Shown here piece by piece: positions 50,372 to 60,405 of a DNA stretch of 64,000 nucleotides. The notes beneath the pieces were generated by a model. That model saw nothing but the letters and a program-made list of their open reading frames with translations. It made no database searches and was not told the origin of the DNA. Each line of letters begins with the position of its first letter. Within the stretch, counting starts at the first letter, position 1. Both the position numbers and the translations under genes were made by a program. Source of the stretch: an uncultured Agathobaculum sp. (GTDB lineage: Bacteria > Bacillota > Clostridia > Oscillospirales > Butyricicoccaceae). The DNA is taken from contig NZ_CALWJK010000001.1 in NCBI RefSeq assembly GCF_944380975.1, forward strand, positions 62,001 to 126,000, written 5' to 3'.

Positions 50372-51556
50372 ATGATGAAGAAACGCACGACGCGGCTGAT
50401 TTCCTGCATTATTGCCGGTATCCTTGTGATCGCGCTGCTGGCTTCCATGCTGGCAACCGGTATCACCTTTGCAGGCGCTGCGGAGGATGCAGACGAGCTG
50501 CAGGATAAGCTGTCCTCGCTGGAAGATGAAAAGGCGGCAGTTAAGGAGCGTATCGCGGAGCTGACTAAGCAGGCCAGCGACGTAGAGGCTACCCGCGCTG
50601 CGCTGCAAAGTGAGATCGACCTGACCAAGGAAGAGATCGAAACAGTAGAGGCGTATATCGAGCGTCTGCAGGATCAGATCGACGTTAAGACTACGGAACT
50701 GGCTGCGGCGGAGGAAGCGCTGGAACAGAAGGAAGAGGAATTTGCACTTACCGTGCGCACCACCTATGAGCAGGGCGACACCAGCTATCTGGAGGTACTG
50801 CTCAATTCCACCAGCTTTGCCGATCTGCTGTCCCGTATGGAAATCATTACGGCGATCATGAACGACAACAAGAAGATCGTTGCCGAGTATACCGCGGCAA
50901 AGGAAGACATTGAGCAGAAGAAGCAGGAGCTCGAGGATACGCAGGCTTCTCAGAAGGAATATCAGGAAAACCTGAGCTATAAGGTGGATGAATTGGCTGC
51001 GAGCGAGGCTGAGCAGGCCGCGCTGGCAGAGAGCATTGAGGCATACAAGGCGGAAAGCGAAGCAGAGTACGACCGTATTTCCAGCGAGATGCAGGATGTC
51101 AGCAACCAGATTGCAGCGTTGTCTGCGCAGTCGGCGGCTTCCGGTGGTGTGCCGTACAGCGGCACCTTCGTCTGGCCGACGCCGAGCTGCACGACGACGT
51201 CCAGCGTATACGGCTACCGCGTGCATCCGATTTACGGCACGGTCAAGTTCCATGCGGGTGAGGATATTCCTGCAAGCTATGGCGCAGAGATCCTGGCGGC
51301 GGCATCCGGTACGGTTACGACCGCGGGCTGGGTTTCCGGTTACGGCAACTACACAGTTATTGACCATGGCGGCGGCACGATGACTGCTTACGGCCATCAG
51401 TCCACCATTCTTGTTTCGGTTGGTCAGTATGTTGAGCAGGGACAGGTCATCGGTTACGTCGGCTCCACCGGCAACTCGACCGGTCCGCACCTGCACTTCG
51501 AAGTGTATCAGAACGGCTCGACGGTTGACCCCAAGAGTTTCTTCAGCTTTACTTAA
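50372..51556 (+). CDS. Secreted coiled-coil M23 peptidoglycan hydrolase (EnvC/PcsB/CwlO-like)
   Basis: A 394-residue secreted protein: signal peptide (about 1-33), long coiled coil (about 40-250), and a C-terminal LytM/M23 domain. Metal and catalytic residues are seen in F-H-A-G-E-D (HxxxD), the YGH loop and HLHFEV, so it is an active type rather than a degenerate EnvC activator. The coiled coil probably contacts FtsX. ATG 50372 follows AAAGGAG by eleven bases. It is the third gene of the ftsEX unit and ends at a hairpin. Confidence 0.9.
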   Translation: MMKKRTTRLISCIIAGILVIALLASMLATGITFAGAAEDADELQDKLSSLEDEKAAVKERIAELTKQASDVEATRAALQSEIDLTKEEIETVEAYIERLQDQIDVKTTELAAAEEALEQKEEEFALTVRTTYEQGDTSYLEVLLNSTSFADLLSRMEIITAIMNDNKKIVAEYTAAKEDIEQKKQELEDTQASQKEYQENLSYKVDELAASEAEQAALAESIEAYKAESEAEYDRISSEMQDVSNQIAALSAQSAASGGVPYSGTFVWPTPSCTTTSSVYGYRVHPIYGTVKFHAGEDIPASYGAEILAAASGTVTTAGWVSGYGNYTVIDHGGGTMTAYGHQSTILVSVGQYVEQGQVIGYVGSTGNSTGPHLHFEVYQNGSTVDPKSFFSFT

Positions 51557-51571
51557 TGCAATCGTGAATCA

Positions 51572-51606
51572 AAGGGGAGGGCACTTGCTCTCCCCTTGTT
51601 GTTTGG
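51572..51606 (+). terminator. Hairpin between the M23 and S41 genes
   Basis: AAGGGGAG (51572-51579) with CTCCCCTT (51590-51597), then TTGTTGTTT. Probably partial terminator with read-through to the S41 gene. Confidence 0.5.
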
Positions 51607-51616
51607 AGGGAATCGA

Positions 51617-52783
51617 ATGTTTGAATGGCGGGAAAATAAAGTCTCGGTCACAACGGCGCTGTTCCTTTGCGTGACCACGGCGGCAGTATCCGTTTTGGGC
51701 TGCTATGCGGCAACGGGCTGGCGCACGTCTGCGGTGGAGGATAAGCTGCGCGAAATTGACCGCATCGCGGCTGAGCAGTATGTAGGTGAGTTCGACGAGG
51801 AAAAAGTCGCGGATTATGCTGCGGTCGGTTATGTCACCGGACTGGAGGATCAGTGGTCAACTTACATCCCGGCAGATCAGTATGAAGCCTATCGGCTGAG
51901 CAGCGAGGGCAAGGGTTGCGGCATCGGTGTTTCGGTTATTTCCGGAGATGACAGTGTGCGGGTTTATCTGGTATATGAGGATTCGCCCGCTGCACAAGCC
52001 GGAATCGAAAAAGGCGACTATATTGTCGGCGCGGAAGGCTTGACAGTCGAGCAAGACGGCGCGGATGCCGTAATTGATGCGATTCAGGGCGAGGAAGGCA
52101 CCGAGGTCACTGTGTCATTTAGCAAAGAAAAGGACGGTGCTGTGCAGGAAGCGACCATGCAGCGCGCGATGGTGACGCAGAAGATGGCTTGGGGGCAGAT
52201 GCTGGATGGGAATATCGGCTATATCCGCATCGAAAATTTCCATGTTGGTTCGGCGGAGCAATTCCAACAGGTGCTGGACGAACTGCTGGCGGATGGCGCG
52301 CAGTCGCTGGTGCTCGATGTACGGCATAACGGCGGCGGGCGCGTCAAAGAGATGAGCGAGATGCTCGACCCTCTGCTGCCCGAAGGCACGATCATGACGC
52401 TGCGCACCAAAAGTGGCAGCGAGACCGTGTATGAGTCGGATGCGGAGATGATTGACCAGCCGATTGTGGTGCTGGTGGATGACCAGAGTATTTCGGCAGC
52501 TGAGTTTTTTGCTGCAGCCTTGCAGGAATATGACCGTGCGACACTGGTCGGCACGCATACCACGGGCAAGGGACGGGCGCAGCAGACCTTTGAGCTGTCC
52601 GATGGGTCGGCGCTCAACCTGTCGGTGGAGGAGTATTTCACCCCGCAGGGGAATAATCTGGCAGGCGTGGGCATCGCGCCTGATGTCGAGGTTGCGTTGA
52701 CCGATGCGCAGTCGGCGAACTTTTATTTCCTTTCGCCGGAGGAGGACCCGCAATTGCAAAAAGCAGTCGAAATTCTGGGATAA
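51617..52783 (+). CDS. S41 C-terminal processing protease with PDZ domain
   Basis: A 388-residue protein: signal anchor (about 10-35), PDZ domain (about 95-170) and peptidase S41 domain. The catalytic pair is S293 in QSISAAE and K318 in TTGKGRAQ. CtpA/CtpB-type enzymes trim or degrade exported proteins outside the membrane and often lie downstream of ftsEX and an M23 gene, where they may turn over the hydrolase (inference). GGAGGG precedes ATG 51617. Confidence 0.92.
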   Translation: MFEWRENKVSVTTALFLCVTTAAVSVLGCYAATGWRTSAVEDKLREIDRIAAEQYVGEFDEEKVADYAAVGYVTGLEDQWSTYIPADQYEAYRLSSEGKGCGIGVSVISGDDSVRVYLVYEDSPAAQAGIEKGDYIVGAEGLTVEQDGADAVIDAIQGEEGTEVTVSFSKEKDGAVQEATMQRAMVTQKMAWGQMLDGNIGYIRIENFHVGSAEQFQQVLDELLADGAQSLVLDVRHNGGGRVKEMSEMLDPLLPEGTIMTLRTKSGSETVYESDAEMIDQPIVVLVDDQSISAAEFFAAALQEYDRATLVGTHTTGKGRAQQTFELSDGSALNLSVEEYFTPQGNNLAGVGIAPDVEVALTDAQSANFYFLSPEEDPQLQKAVEILG

Positions 52784-52828
52784 TTCTATGCCGTATCGGT
52801 CAAAATGCGCAAAAATACACTTGCTCGC

Positions 52829-52858
52829 TTGACAGTGCGGCGAATGTTACCGTATAAT
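52829..52858 (+). promoter_or_regulatory. Strong promoter of greA-lysS
   Basis: Consensus TTGACA and TATAAT, 18 bases apart. Confidence 0.75.
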
Positions 52859-52921
52859 AAGGAGTACTGTACGGCGGCGCGCGATGCCGCCGAACCTATG
52901 AAATAAGAAGGGTTTGCAATC

Positions 52922-53395
52922 ATGGCAAAAGAAATCAAACTGACCCAGGAGAGCCTGGACGCTTATAAGGAAGAACTGGAATACCTGAAAACCACCCGTG
53001 CGGACGAGGTGGCTGAGCAGCTGAAGGAAGCGCGTTCTTTCGGCGACTTGTCCGAGAACGCCGAGTATGACGAGGCGAAGAATGAGCAGGGCAAGCTGTA
53101 CTCCCGCATCGCGGAGCTGGAGGAAATCATCAAGCTGGCGGTCGTCGTGACCGGCGACACCTATGCGGCGGATGAGATCTCTCCCGGCTGCCGTTTTGTG
53201 GTTAAGGACCTTGAGCTGGACGAGGAGGAGGAATACCACTTCGTTGGTTCGCAGGAGGCCGACCCGATGGAGGGCAAGATTTCGGATGAATCCCCCTTCG
53301 GCAAAGCGATGTTGGGTAAAAAGATCGGCACGATCGTCGAGGTTGAAGCGCCGATCGGCGTAGTCAAGTATCAGGTAATGGATATCAAGAAATAA
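52922..53395 (+). CDS. greA: Transcription elongation factor GreA
   Basis: A 157-residue factor with N-terminal coiled-coil (LTQESLDAYKEELEYLKTTR; the acidic tip SFGDLSENAEYDEAKNEQG) and C-terminal FKBP-like domain (SPFGKAMLGKKIGTIVEVEA). It inserts into RNA polymerase's secondary channel and promotes cleavage of backtracked RNA. First gene of a two-gene operon with lysS, spaced by 21 bases. Confidence 0.96.
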   Translation: MAKEIKLTQESLDAYKEELEYLKTTRADEVAEQLKEARSFGDLSENAEYDEAKNEQGKLYSRIAELEEIIKLAVVVTGDTYAADEISPGCRFVVKDLELDEEEEYHFVGSQEADPMEGKISDESPFGKAMLGKKIGTIVEVEAPIGVVKYQVMDIKK

Positions 53396-53416
53396 AAGAA
53401 GAAAGACGGGGAAACT

Positions 53417-54925
53417 ATGGCAGAACAGCATCAGGCGCAGGAACAGCACGAGCAGACCGCAGAAGAACTGCATGAGCTCAAGCGTATCCGCCGTGAAAAG
53501 CTGGCGGAGCTGCAGGCGGCGGGCGCAGACCCGTATCAGCAGGTACGCTTTGAGCGCGATCATCACACAGTCGATATTCATGAGCATTTCGAGGAGCTGG
53601 AGGGCAAAACCGTCCGTCTGGCTGGTCGCATGATGAGCAAGCGCATCATGGGCAAGGCATCCTTTTCCGACCTTTCCGACCGTTACGGTCGTTTGCAGCT
53701 TTATATCAAGCGCGATAACGTGGGCGACGAGGTCTACAAGGGCTATAAAAAGTTTGATATCGGTGATCTCATCGGCGTTTCGGGCGAAGTGTTCCGCACC
53801 CAGAAGGGCGAAATTTCGGTTGCGGTGCATGAACTGACGCTGCTGAGTAAAAACCTCGCGCCGTTGCCCGAAAAGTGGCACGGCCTGAAGGATACCGATA
53901 TGCGTTACCGCCAGCGGTATGTTGACCTCATCGTCAACCCTGAGGTGCGCGACACCTTTGAGAAGCGCTCGGCGATTGTGCGTGAGATCCGCAACTTTAT
54001 GGATGCGCGCGGCTTTATGGAGGTCGAGACCCCCTGCCTGAATACCATTCCGGGCGGCGCAGCAGCGCGTCCGTTCATCACGCACCACAATGCGCTGGAC
54101 ATTGATATGTATATGCGCATTGCAACCGAGCTGCACCTCAAGCGACTGATCGTCGGCGGCTTTGAGCAGGTGTATGAGATCGGCCGTATCTTCCGCAACG
54201 AGGGTATGGACACCAAGCATAACCCGGAGTTTACCACCATTGAGCTGTATCAGGCGTATACCGATTACAACGGCATGATGGATATTACCGAGGACATGGT
54301 CGTGCATGTGTGCGAAAAGGTTCTGGGCACGACTAAGGTGACCTATCAGGGCACGGAGATCGACTTTGCCAAGGGCTGGCGTCGCATGACCATGGCGGAC
54401 GCGGTCAAGGAGTATTCCGGTCTGGACTTCATGGCGATGGACGGCGACGAGGCGCTTGCCGCGGTCAAGGCCAAGGGCGTCGAGATCGAAAAGGGCAAGG
54501 AGAGCTGGGGCGATCTGCTGGCGCTGTGCTACGACGAGTTCGTCGAGGAGCATTTGATCCAGCCGACCTTCATCACGGATTATCCGGTGGAGGTATCTCC
54601 GCTTGCTAAGCGCAAGGCATCCGACCCGCGTCTGACCGAGCGCTTTGAGTGCTTTGTGGTCGGCCGTGAGCTGTGCAATGCATTCTCCGAGCTGAACGAC
54701 CCGATCGACCAGCGCGAGCGCTTCGAGCGTCAGGTTGCGCTGCGTGCGGCGGGCGACGATGAAGCCAGCATGATGGATGACGATTTTGTCAATGCGCTGG
54801 AATACGGTATGCCTCCCACGGGCGGCATGGGCATGGGCATCGACCGTTTGGTTATGCTGCTGACCGATTCCGCGTCCATCCGTGACGTGCTTCTGTTCCC
54901 GACGATGAAGCCGCTGGAAAACTGA
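53417..54925 (+). CDS. lysS: Lysyl-tRNA synthetase, class II
   Basis: A 502-residue class II synthetase. N-terminal OB-fold anticodon-binding domain (about 60-170), then the catalytic core with motif 2 ([18 protein letters not shown]) and motif 3 ([14 protein letters not shown]). It charges tRNA-Lys. Its extended acidic N-terminus ([20 protein letters not shown]) is not unusual. No T-box leader, as expected for class II LysRS behind greA. Confidence 0.96.
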   Translation: MAEQHQAQEQHEQTAEELHELKRIRREKLAELQAAGADPYQQVRFERDHHTVDIHEHFEELEGKTVRLAGRMMSKRIMGKASFSDLSDRYGRLQLYIKRDNVGDEVYKGYKKFDIGDLIGVSGEVFRTQKGEISVAVHELTLLSKNLAPLPEKWHGLKDTDMRYRQRYVDLIVNPEVRDTFEKRSAIVREIRNFMDARGFMEVETPCLNTIPGGAAARPFITHHNALDIDMYMRIATELHLKRLIVGGFEQVYEIGRIFRNEGMDTKHNPEFTTIELYQAYTDYNGMMDITEDMVVHVCEKVLGTTKVTYQGTEIDFAKGWRRMTMADAVKEYSGLDFMAMDGDEALAAVKAKGVEIEKGKESWGDLLALCYDEFVEEHLIQPTFITDYPVEVSPLAKRKASDPRLTERFECFVVGRELCNAFSELNDPIDQRERFERQVALRAAGDDEASMMDDDFVNALEYGMPPTGGMGMGIDRLVMLLTDSASIRDVLLFPTMKPLEN

Positions 54926-54948
54926 AACCGAGAATCATGATAAGAACA

Positions 54949-54980
54949 AACAGGACTGCCGGAAGATCGGCGGTCCTGTT
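54949..54980 (+). terminator. Intrinsic terminator-like hairpin
   Basis: AACAGGACTGCCG (54949-54961) with CGGCGGTCCTGTT (54968-54980), one T:G pair; T-run poor. Confidence 0.6.
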
Positions 54981-55015
54981 CGTCTATCGACGCGGAAAGT
55001 AAGGTGAGAAAGCAT

Positions 55016-55780
55016 ATGCGGATCATCATTTCACCGGCAAAGAAAATGAATACCGACACGGATGCGCTTGCATGGCGCGATATTCCATGCTTTATCGATA
55101 AGGCAGAAGTGCTGTATGACAAACTCCGGTCCATGTCATATGAGGAACTGAAAAAACTCTGGAAGTGCAACGACGCTATCGCTGCGCAGAATGTAGAGCG
55201 GCTGCAAAGCACGGATTTGCACACGCGCCTGACCCCGGCGATTTTGTCTTATGAGGGCATCCAATACCGCTATATGGCGCCCGGTGTGTTCACTGAGGAA
55301 CAACTCGCCTATGTGCAGGAACATTTGCGCATTCTGTCTGGACTGTATGGTGTATTGCGACCCTTTGACGGGGTGACGCCTTACCGGTTGGAAATGCAGG
55401 CCAAGCTGCAAGTCGGCGGGACGAAAGACCTGTACGCATATTGGGGCAGTGCGATTGCAGAAAAGCTGTATCAGGAAACCGACTGTATCATAAACCTCGC
55501 TTCTAAAGAGTACAGCGCCTGCGTCTCCCGATATCAGAAGCCGGGGACAAAACTGATCACCTGTGTGTTTGGAGAGGAGATAAACGGCAAAATCGTGGAA
55601 AAGGGGACACTGTGCAAGATGGCGCGCGGAGAGATGGTGCGTCATTTGGCGGAGACGCGCGCGGAAAGCCCCGAGGCGCTTCAATCGTTTGCCTGTTTGC
55701 AGTATGCCTTTTCTCCAGCGCACTCGGATGAGAATACCTATGTATTTTTGCTGAGAAAGTCGCAGGAACACGGAGTGTAG
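55016..55780 (+). CDS. yaaA: YaaA family protein (peroxide stress)
   Basis: A 254-residue protein beginning MRIIISPAKKMNTDTDALAW, the YaaA/DUF328 signature, with YRYMAPGVF and LYGVLRPFDGVTPYRLEM further on. In E. coli YaaA lowers intracellular iron damage after hydrogen peroxide and binds DNA; the activity here is inferred from family. ATG 55016 is preferred over a GTG four codons earlier because AAGGTGAG is seven bases away. Its stop is one base before the helicase start. Confidence 0.9.
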   Translation: MRIIISPAKKMNTDTDALAWRDIPCFIDKAEVLYDKLRSMSYEELKKLWKCNDAIAAQNVERLQSTDLHTRLTPAILSYEGIQYRYMAPGVFTEEQLAYVQEHLRILSGLYGVLRPFDGVTPYRLEMQAKLQVGGTKDLYAYWGSAIAEKLYQETDCIINLASKEYSACVSRYQKPGTKLITCVFGEEINGKIVEKGTLCKMARGEMVRHLAETRAESPEALQSFACLQYAFSPAHSDENTYVFLLRKSQEHGV

Positions 55781-55781
55781 C

Positions 55782-57881
55782 ATGGATTTTTCCCAATTCA
55801 AAACAAAATATGGTCTACGCTTGGATACACAGCAGGAAGCTGCGGTGCAGACGGTGGACGGACCGGTACTGTTGCTGGCAGTGCCGGGCAGCGGCAAGAC
55901 CACTGTGCTGGTGACCCGGCTGGGGTATATGCGCTATGTGCGGGAAATCCCGCCTGAACGCATCCTCACGATGACATACACGGTGGCGGCTGCGCGGGAT
56001 ATGCAGGCGCGTTATGCCGCCTTCTTTGGTGGGGAAGAAGCGCAGCGTCTGGAATTTCGCACCATAAACGGGGTATGCAGCCGGATCATTCGTTATTACG
56101 AGCGGACATTTGGCCGCACGGCGTTTCGACTGCTGGAGGATGGCGCGCAGAAAAGCGCGCTGATCGGTGAATTATACCGGATGCAGAGTAAAGAATTTGC
56201 CGCGGAAAGCACGATAAAAGCCCTTCAGACTGCGCTCACCTATGCCAAAAACCAGATGCTCAAGGGTGAAGCGCTGGCTGCAATTGAGGTGGAAGGGGTC
56301 GACTTTGTTGCGTTCTTTACGGCCTATGACAAAGCACTACGCGAACGGCAGTTGATGGATTATGACGATCAAATGGTCTACGCGCTGCGTATTTTGCGCC
56401 AATATCCTGCCATTCTGCGTGATTTTCAGGCGCGTTACCGGTATTTTTGCGTGGATGAAGCGCAGGACACTTCGAAAATTCAGCATACCATCATTCGGCT
56501 GCTGGCGGGACGAAGCGGTAATCTGTTTATGGTCGGTGACGAGGATCAGAGCATTTACGGCTTCCGGGCGGCTTACCCGCAGGCACTAACCGAGTTTGAC
56601 GCGGTTTATCCGAGCGCCAAGGTGCTGTATATGGAGCAGAATTACCGCTCCACCCGGCAAATCGTCGCGGCAGCGGATCGGTTCATTCAGAAAAACCAAA
56701 ACCGCCATCCCAAGCATATGAAGGTCACACAGGGCAGCGGTCCGGATGTGCGCGAATGCTCGGTTTATGACCGGCAGGCACAGTACGCCTATCTCTGCAA
56801 GCTGGCGGAGAACTGCACCGTGGAAACTGCCGTTTTATATCGGGACAACGACAGTGCGCTGCCGCTCATCGACCGGATGGACCGCGCGGGCATTCCGTAT
56901 CGCTGCCGGCAGGTGGAAAGCCTGTTTTTTACGGGGCGCGTGGTGCGCGATATCACGGATATCATCCGTTTCGCGCAGAATCCTTATGATGGTGAGCTGT
57001 TTCTGAGCCTGTACTACAAACTGGGGGCGGGCATCAGTAAGGTCGTGGCGCAGGTCGCAGCGGATCGTGCCGAAGCGGAAGGGGAGTCCATTCTGTCGTA
57101 TATTGCCGCTTCTTCCGCGGCTTCTCCGTGGACGCAGAAGCAATGTAAGGCATTGCAAACGCATCTGAACAATCTGCTGCGCGAGCGCGCGGATAAGGCG
57201 GTTTACCGCATTGTAAATTTTATGGGCTATGGGGCCTACCTCAAAGAACGTGGTGGCGACATGACCAAGGTGGATATTTTGGAAGCGTTGGGGGCGTCCG
57301 AACCTACACCGGAACGGCTGCTCGACCGATTGGAAGAACTGCGCGAGGTGGTGCAGCGGGGCGGCACGGACGCAGACTGTCCCTTTGTGCTTTCCACCAT
57401 TCATTCCAGCAAGGGACTGGAATACGAACGGGTGATTCTGATGGATGTAGCGGACGGGCTGCTGCCCAAGGCGCTGCCCGGAGCAAATGCGGAACAGGAG
57501 GAACTCGACGCTTACGAAGAAGAGCGGCGGCTGTTTTATGTTGGGCTGACACGTGCAAAGCGAGGGCTGAGTATCATCACCTTTCGTAAGGTGGGCTTGG
57601 AATCGGCGTTTGCGCGGGAGATCTTTCCGCCAGCAACCGTCAAAACGGCGCAATCGACGGCAGTCAGAAAGCCTGCCGCCCGGCAAGAACCGGATGCTGC
57701 CCGCGTTGCGGCGCTGGCAAAGGACTATATTCCCGGTATTCGCTTGATGCATCAGACCTTCGGGCCGGGAACGCTGGTCAGCCGCAGCGGGGATATCGGT
57801 GTGATCGCTTTTGACAGCGGCGAGACGAAAAAGATCGCGGTTTCGGTGGCGCTGCGGGTTGGTCAGCTGCGCCGGGTTTGA
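55782..57881 (+). CDS. UvrD/PcrA-like SF1 DNA helicase
   Basis: A 699-residue superfamily 1A helicase. Walker A AVPGSGKTTVL, motif Ia TYTVAAARDM, Walker B VDEAQDTSK, motif III VGDEDQSIYGFR, motif IV NYRST, motif V STIHSSKGLEYERV, motif VI VGLTRAKRGL. A C-terminal domain (about 643-699, FGPGTLVSRSGDIGVIAFDS) resembles the Tudor-like tail of UvrD/PcrA that binds RNA polymerase. Shorter than standard PcrA (about 740), so it may be a second, specialised UvrD-like helicase. Translationally coupled to yaaA. Confidence 0.9.
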   Translation: MDFSQFKTKYGLRLDTQQEAAVQTVDGPVLLLAVPGSGKTTVLVTRLGYMRYVREIPPERILTMTYTVAAARDMQARYAAFFGGEEAQRLEFRTINGVCSRIIRYYERTFGRTAFRLLEDGAQKSALIGELYRMQSKEFAAESTIKALQTALTYAKNQMLKGEALAAIEVEGVDFVAFFTAYDKALRERQLMDYDDQMVYALRILRQYPAILRDFQARYRYFCVDEAQDTSKIQHTIIRLLAGRSGNLFMVGDEDQSIYGFRAAYPQALTEFDAVYPSAKVLYMEQNYRSTRQIVAAADRFIQKNQNRHPKHMKVTQGSGPDVRECSVYDRQAQYAYLCKLAENCTVETAVLYRDNDSALPLIDRMDRAGIPYRCRQVESLFFTGRVVRDITDIIRFAQNPYDGELFLSLYYKLGAGISKVVAQVAADRAEAEGESILSYIAASSAASPWTQKQCKALQTHLNNLLRERADKAVYRIVNFMGYGAYLKERGGDMTKVDILEALGASEPTPERLLDRLEELREVVQRGGTDADCPFVLSTIHSSKGLEYERVILMDVADGLLPKALPGANAEQEELDAYEEERRLFYVGLTRAKRGLSIITFRKVGLESAFAREIFPPATVKTAQSTAVRKPAARQEPDAARVAALAKDYIPGIRLMHQTFGPGTLVSRSGDIGVIAFDSGETKKIAVSVALRVGQLRRV

Positions 57882-57989
57882 AGCCGGATACCGCTGCATA
57901 GTGAAAACGGATACCGGAAAAGGGGCAAAATGCGGAGATTGCATCGTCTGATACAATTTTAATAACTGTCTTGAAAATGGGAAACAGCT

Positions 57990-58187
57990 ATGATAAACTT
58001 AATTGGTCGTAGCATTGGATTCAATTGGAAAAAGCATCGTTTGGCCTGCAAAGAGAGAGAATCACAAGGGCAGACGGCTTTGACTGCCGGAATTGCAAGC
58101 AATGATGGTGTGTATGAAAATTGGGTGGAAGGGTTTCAAAATGTGTGGGGATATCAAATTGCTGCCAGAGAGCAAGATCATTTTTGA
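57990..58187 (+). CDS. Doubtful small frame (65 codons)
   Basis: Begins MINLIGRSIGFNWKKHRLAC with GGGAAA upstream. It lies in the 420-base gap between the helicase and the potassium transporter genes. Its composition is not strongly gene-like and no family is recognised. The gap may instead be leader sequence for the transporter: I looked for a c-di-AMP riboswitch and could not recognise one. Confidence 0.25.
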   Translation: MINLIGRSIGFNWKKHRLACKERESQGQTALTAGIASNDGVYENWVEGFQNVWGYQIAAREQDHF

Positions 58188-58304
58188 TGCTTGGTCCGGT
58201 TTTCCCGCAACGAAGCCGCTCAGCACGAAGCTTTAAAACGCTTGACAAAGCCTAGACGGTGTGTTCAGGCTTTTGGCATTTCAAATAAAAGGGAAGGAAC
58301 CAAA

Positions 58305-59681
58305 ATGAACCGCGTGAGATATTTGGGGCGGAGAAAAGGCCGCCGTCCTGCTATGCATGCCGCGATGGTAGTTGCATTGGGCTTTCTAATCATTATTCTG
58401 ACCGGCGCGGTGCTGCTGACACTGCCCATATCCGCCCGGAGCGGCGAGCCGACGGATTTTCTGGACGCTCTGTTTACCGCGACCTCTGCCACCTGCGTGA
58501 CAGGACTGGTTACAGTCGGCACGGCGACACATTGGTCCGGCTTTGGACAGGCCGTGATCCTGCTGCTCATCCAGATCGGTGGCTTGGGCTTCATGTCGCT
58601 GGCGTCGATCGCGTCCTTTCTCACCCGCCGCACTATTACGCTGCGTGAGCGCATGGTGATGAGCGCAGGGCTGAATTTGACGGAAAACGCTGGTATCGTC
58701 CGACTGACCCGGCGTGTGCTGCTGGGTACGCTTGCATTTGAAGGTGCAGGCGCGGTACTGCTTGCGACGCGGTTTGTCCCGCGTGTGGGCTTGTGGCAAG
58801 GCATTAAAATGGGTGTGTTCCATTCAGTGTCCGCTTTTTGCAACGCAGGCTTTGACCTAATCGGTACGCCGGATAATCCGTTTGCTTCGCTGACCGGTTA
58901 CGCGGACGATGTGCTGGTCAACCTGACGATTATGGCGCTGATCGTAATCGGCGGTCTGGGCTTTTTCGTTTGGGGTGATATTTGGGACAAACGCCGTTTT
59001 CGCCGTCTGCGTCTGCACACCAAGCTGGTGCTGATTACGACTGCACTGCTGCTCTGCGCAGGTTTTGTACTCACGCTGCTCTTTGAGTGGGGCAATCCGC
59101 AGACGCTGGGAGAGATGCCGGTGCAGGATAAATTGCTTGCGGCGGCGTTCCAATCGGTTACGCTGCGTACTGCGGGCTTCAATACCATCGATCAGGCGGC
59201 GCTCACCGGCCCGTCACAGGCGGTCGCCTGTCTGCTGATGATGATCGGCGGTTCGCCCGGTTCGACGGCGGGTGGTATTAAAACCGTGACGGCGGCGGTG
59301 CTGGTGCTCAGCGCGATCTCTGCGCTGCGCGGCCGCACGACCGTATCGGCTTTCGGGCGAACGATCATTTCGCGCAGCATCATGAATGCAGTCGCGATGA
59401 TGATCGTGGGCGGCACGCTCAGCCTGACGGGTGCATGTGTGATTTCCTATGTGGAGAGCGCATCGTTCGGCGCGTGTCTGTTCGAAGCGGTGTCGGCGTT
59501 TGCAACAGTCGGCCTTTCTATGGGACTGACACCGACGCTCAGCGCGGTTTCTCGACTGATTTTGATCTTGTTGATGTATTTGGGGCGCGTTGGCGTTCTG
59601 ACGCTGGGGGTTGCGGTGCTGATGCGGCATCGGGAACCGCCCAAAATGCAGTACCCAGATGGGGATGTTATGGTAGGATAA
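58305..59681 (+). CDS. ktrB: Potassium transporter membrane subunit (KtrB/TrkH family)
   Basis: A 458-residue protein with the SKT fold: four repeats of helix-pore loop-helix. Pore loops are visible as TATSATCVTGLVTVGTAT (first), FNAGFDLIG-type SAFCNAGFDL (second), QSVTLRTAGFNTID (third) and AVSAFATVGLSMGL (fourth). It moves K+ inward, gated by the cytoplasmic partner KtrA encoded 67 bases downstream. AAGGGAAGGA precedes ATG 58305; a longer frame from 58191 is not supported. The N-terminus is basic (RRKGRR). Confidence 0.92.
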   Translation: MNRVRYLGRRKGRRPAMHAAMVVALGFLIIILTGAVLLTLPISARSGEPTDFLDALFTATSATCVTGLVTVGTATHWSGFGQAVILLLIQIGGLGFMSLASIASFLTRRTITLRERMVMSAGLNLTENAGIVRLTRRVLLGTLAFEGAGAVLLATRFVPRVGLWQGIKMGVFHSVSAFCNAGFDLIGTPDNPFASLTGYADDVLVNLTIMALIVIGGLGFFVWGDIWDKRRFRRLRLHTKLVLITTALLLCAGFVLTLLFEWGNPQTLGEMPVQDKLLAAAFQSVTLRTAGFNTIDQAALTGPSQAVACLLMMIGGSPGSTAGGIKTVTAAVLVLSAISALRGRTTVSAFGRTIISRSIMNAVAMMIVGGTLSLTGACVISYVESASFGACLFEAVSAFATVGLSMGLTPTLSAVSRLILILLMYLGRVGVLTLGVAVLMRHREPPKMQYPDGDVMVG

Positions 59682-59748
59682 ACGATTTTGCGCAGTATCC
59701 ATAAAAGGGTACAGCGGCAATGGAATCAATTGAAGGAGAATTTGAATC

Positions 59749-60405
59749 ATGCGATCCTTTTTGGTGATCGGCTTGGGTCGATTTGGCTCGGCTGTGGCGC
59801 GGGAACTGGCTTCGTTGGGGCAAGAGGTACTTGCGCTGGACGAAGATGATGAAAATGTACAGCATATTGCGGACGATGTGACGCAGGCGATTTGCGGAGA
59901 CGCGCAGGACGAAGCGGTGCTGCGCTCGGTCGGCGCGCGCAATTTCGATTGCTGCATCGTCGCCGTGGGTACGGATATGGAAGCAAGCATTCTGATTACC
60001 GTGATGCTCAAGGAACTGGGCGCGAAATATGTGGTAGCCAAGGCGCAAAGTCCGGTGCATGCTCGTGTGCTCGAGCGTGTGGGCGCGGATCGCGTTGTCC
60101 TGCCGGAAACTGAGATGGGACAGCGCTTGGCGCAGCGTTTGGTGCGCACCAATGTGGTCGACTATATCGGCGTATCCGAGAACTTCTCCATTTTGGAGAT
60201 TCATCCGCCCAAGAGCTGGGTCGGCCGCTCGCTCGGGCAGCTGGGGGTACGCGCGCATTACCAGGTGAATGTGCTGGCGATCCGCCATGGAGAGGGCGGA
60301 AACGTGGACGTTACGCCGCAGGCCAATCAAGTGATCGGGGCTGACGATCTGCTGATCGTGATTGGCACAAACGAAAACGTGGATAAGCTGGTGGAGCTGC
60401 ATTGA
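59749..60405 (+). CDS. ktrA: Potassium uptake regulatory subunit KtrA (RCK)
   Basis: A 218-residue cytoplasmic subunit. RCK_N Rossmann domain (VIGLGRFGSAVARELASLGQ at the N-terminus, GxGxxG variant G-L-G-R-F-G) and RCK_C domain (about 135-218). It forms an octameric ring that binds ATP/ADP and c-di-AMP and gates KtrB. AAGGAG precedes the ATG. The stop overlaps the next gene, which starts at a TTG. Confidence 0.95.
   Translation: MRSFLVIGLGRFGSAVARELASLGQEVLALDEDDENVQHIADDVTQAICGDAQDEAVLRSVGARNFDCCIVAVGTDMEASILITVMLKELGAKYVVAKAQSPVHARVLERVGADRVVLPETEMGQRLAQRLVRTNVVDYIGVSENFSILEIHPPKSWVGRSLGQLGVRAHYQVNVLAIRHGEGGNVDVTPQANQVIGADDLLIVIGTNENVDKLVELH

Noticed and set aside
53396..53416. T-box leader for lysS
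   Set aside because: Only 21 bases follow greA, with no T-box element.
57882..58304. c-di-AMP riboswitch ahead of ktrB
   Set aside because: No recognisable ydaO/yuaA core.
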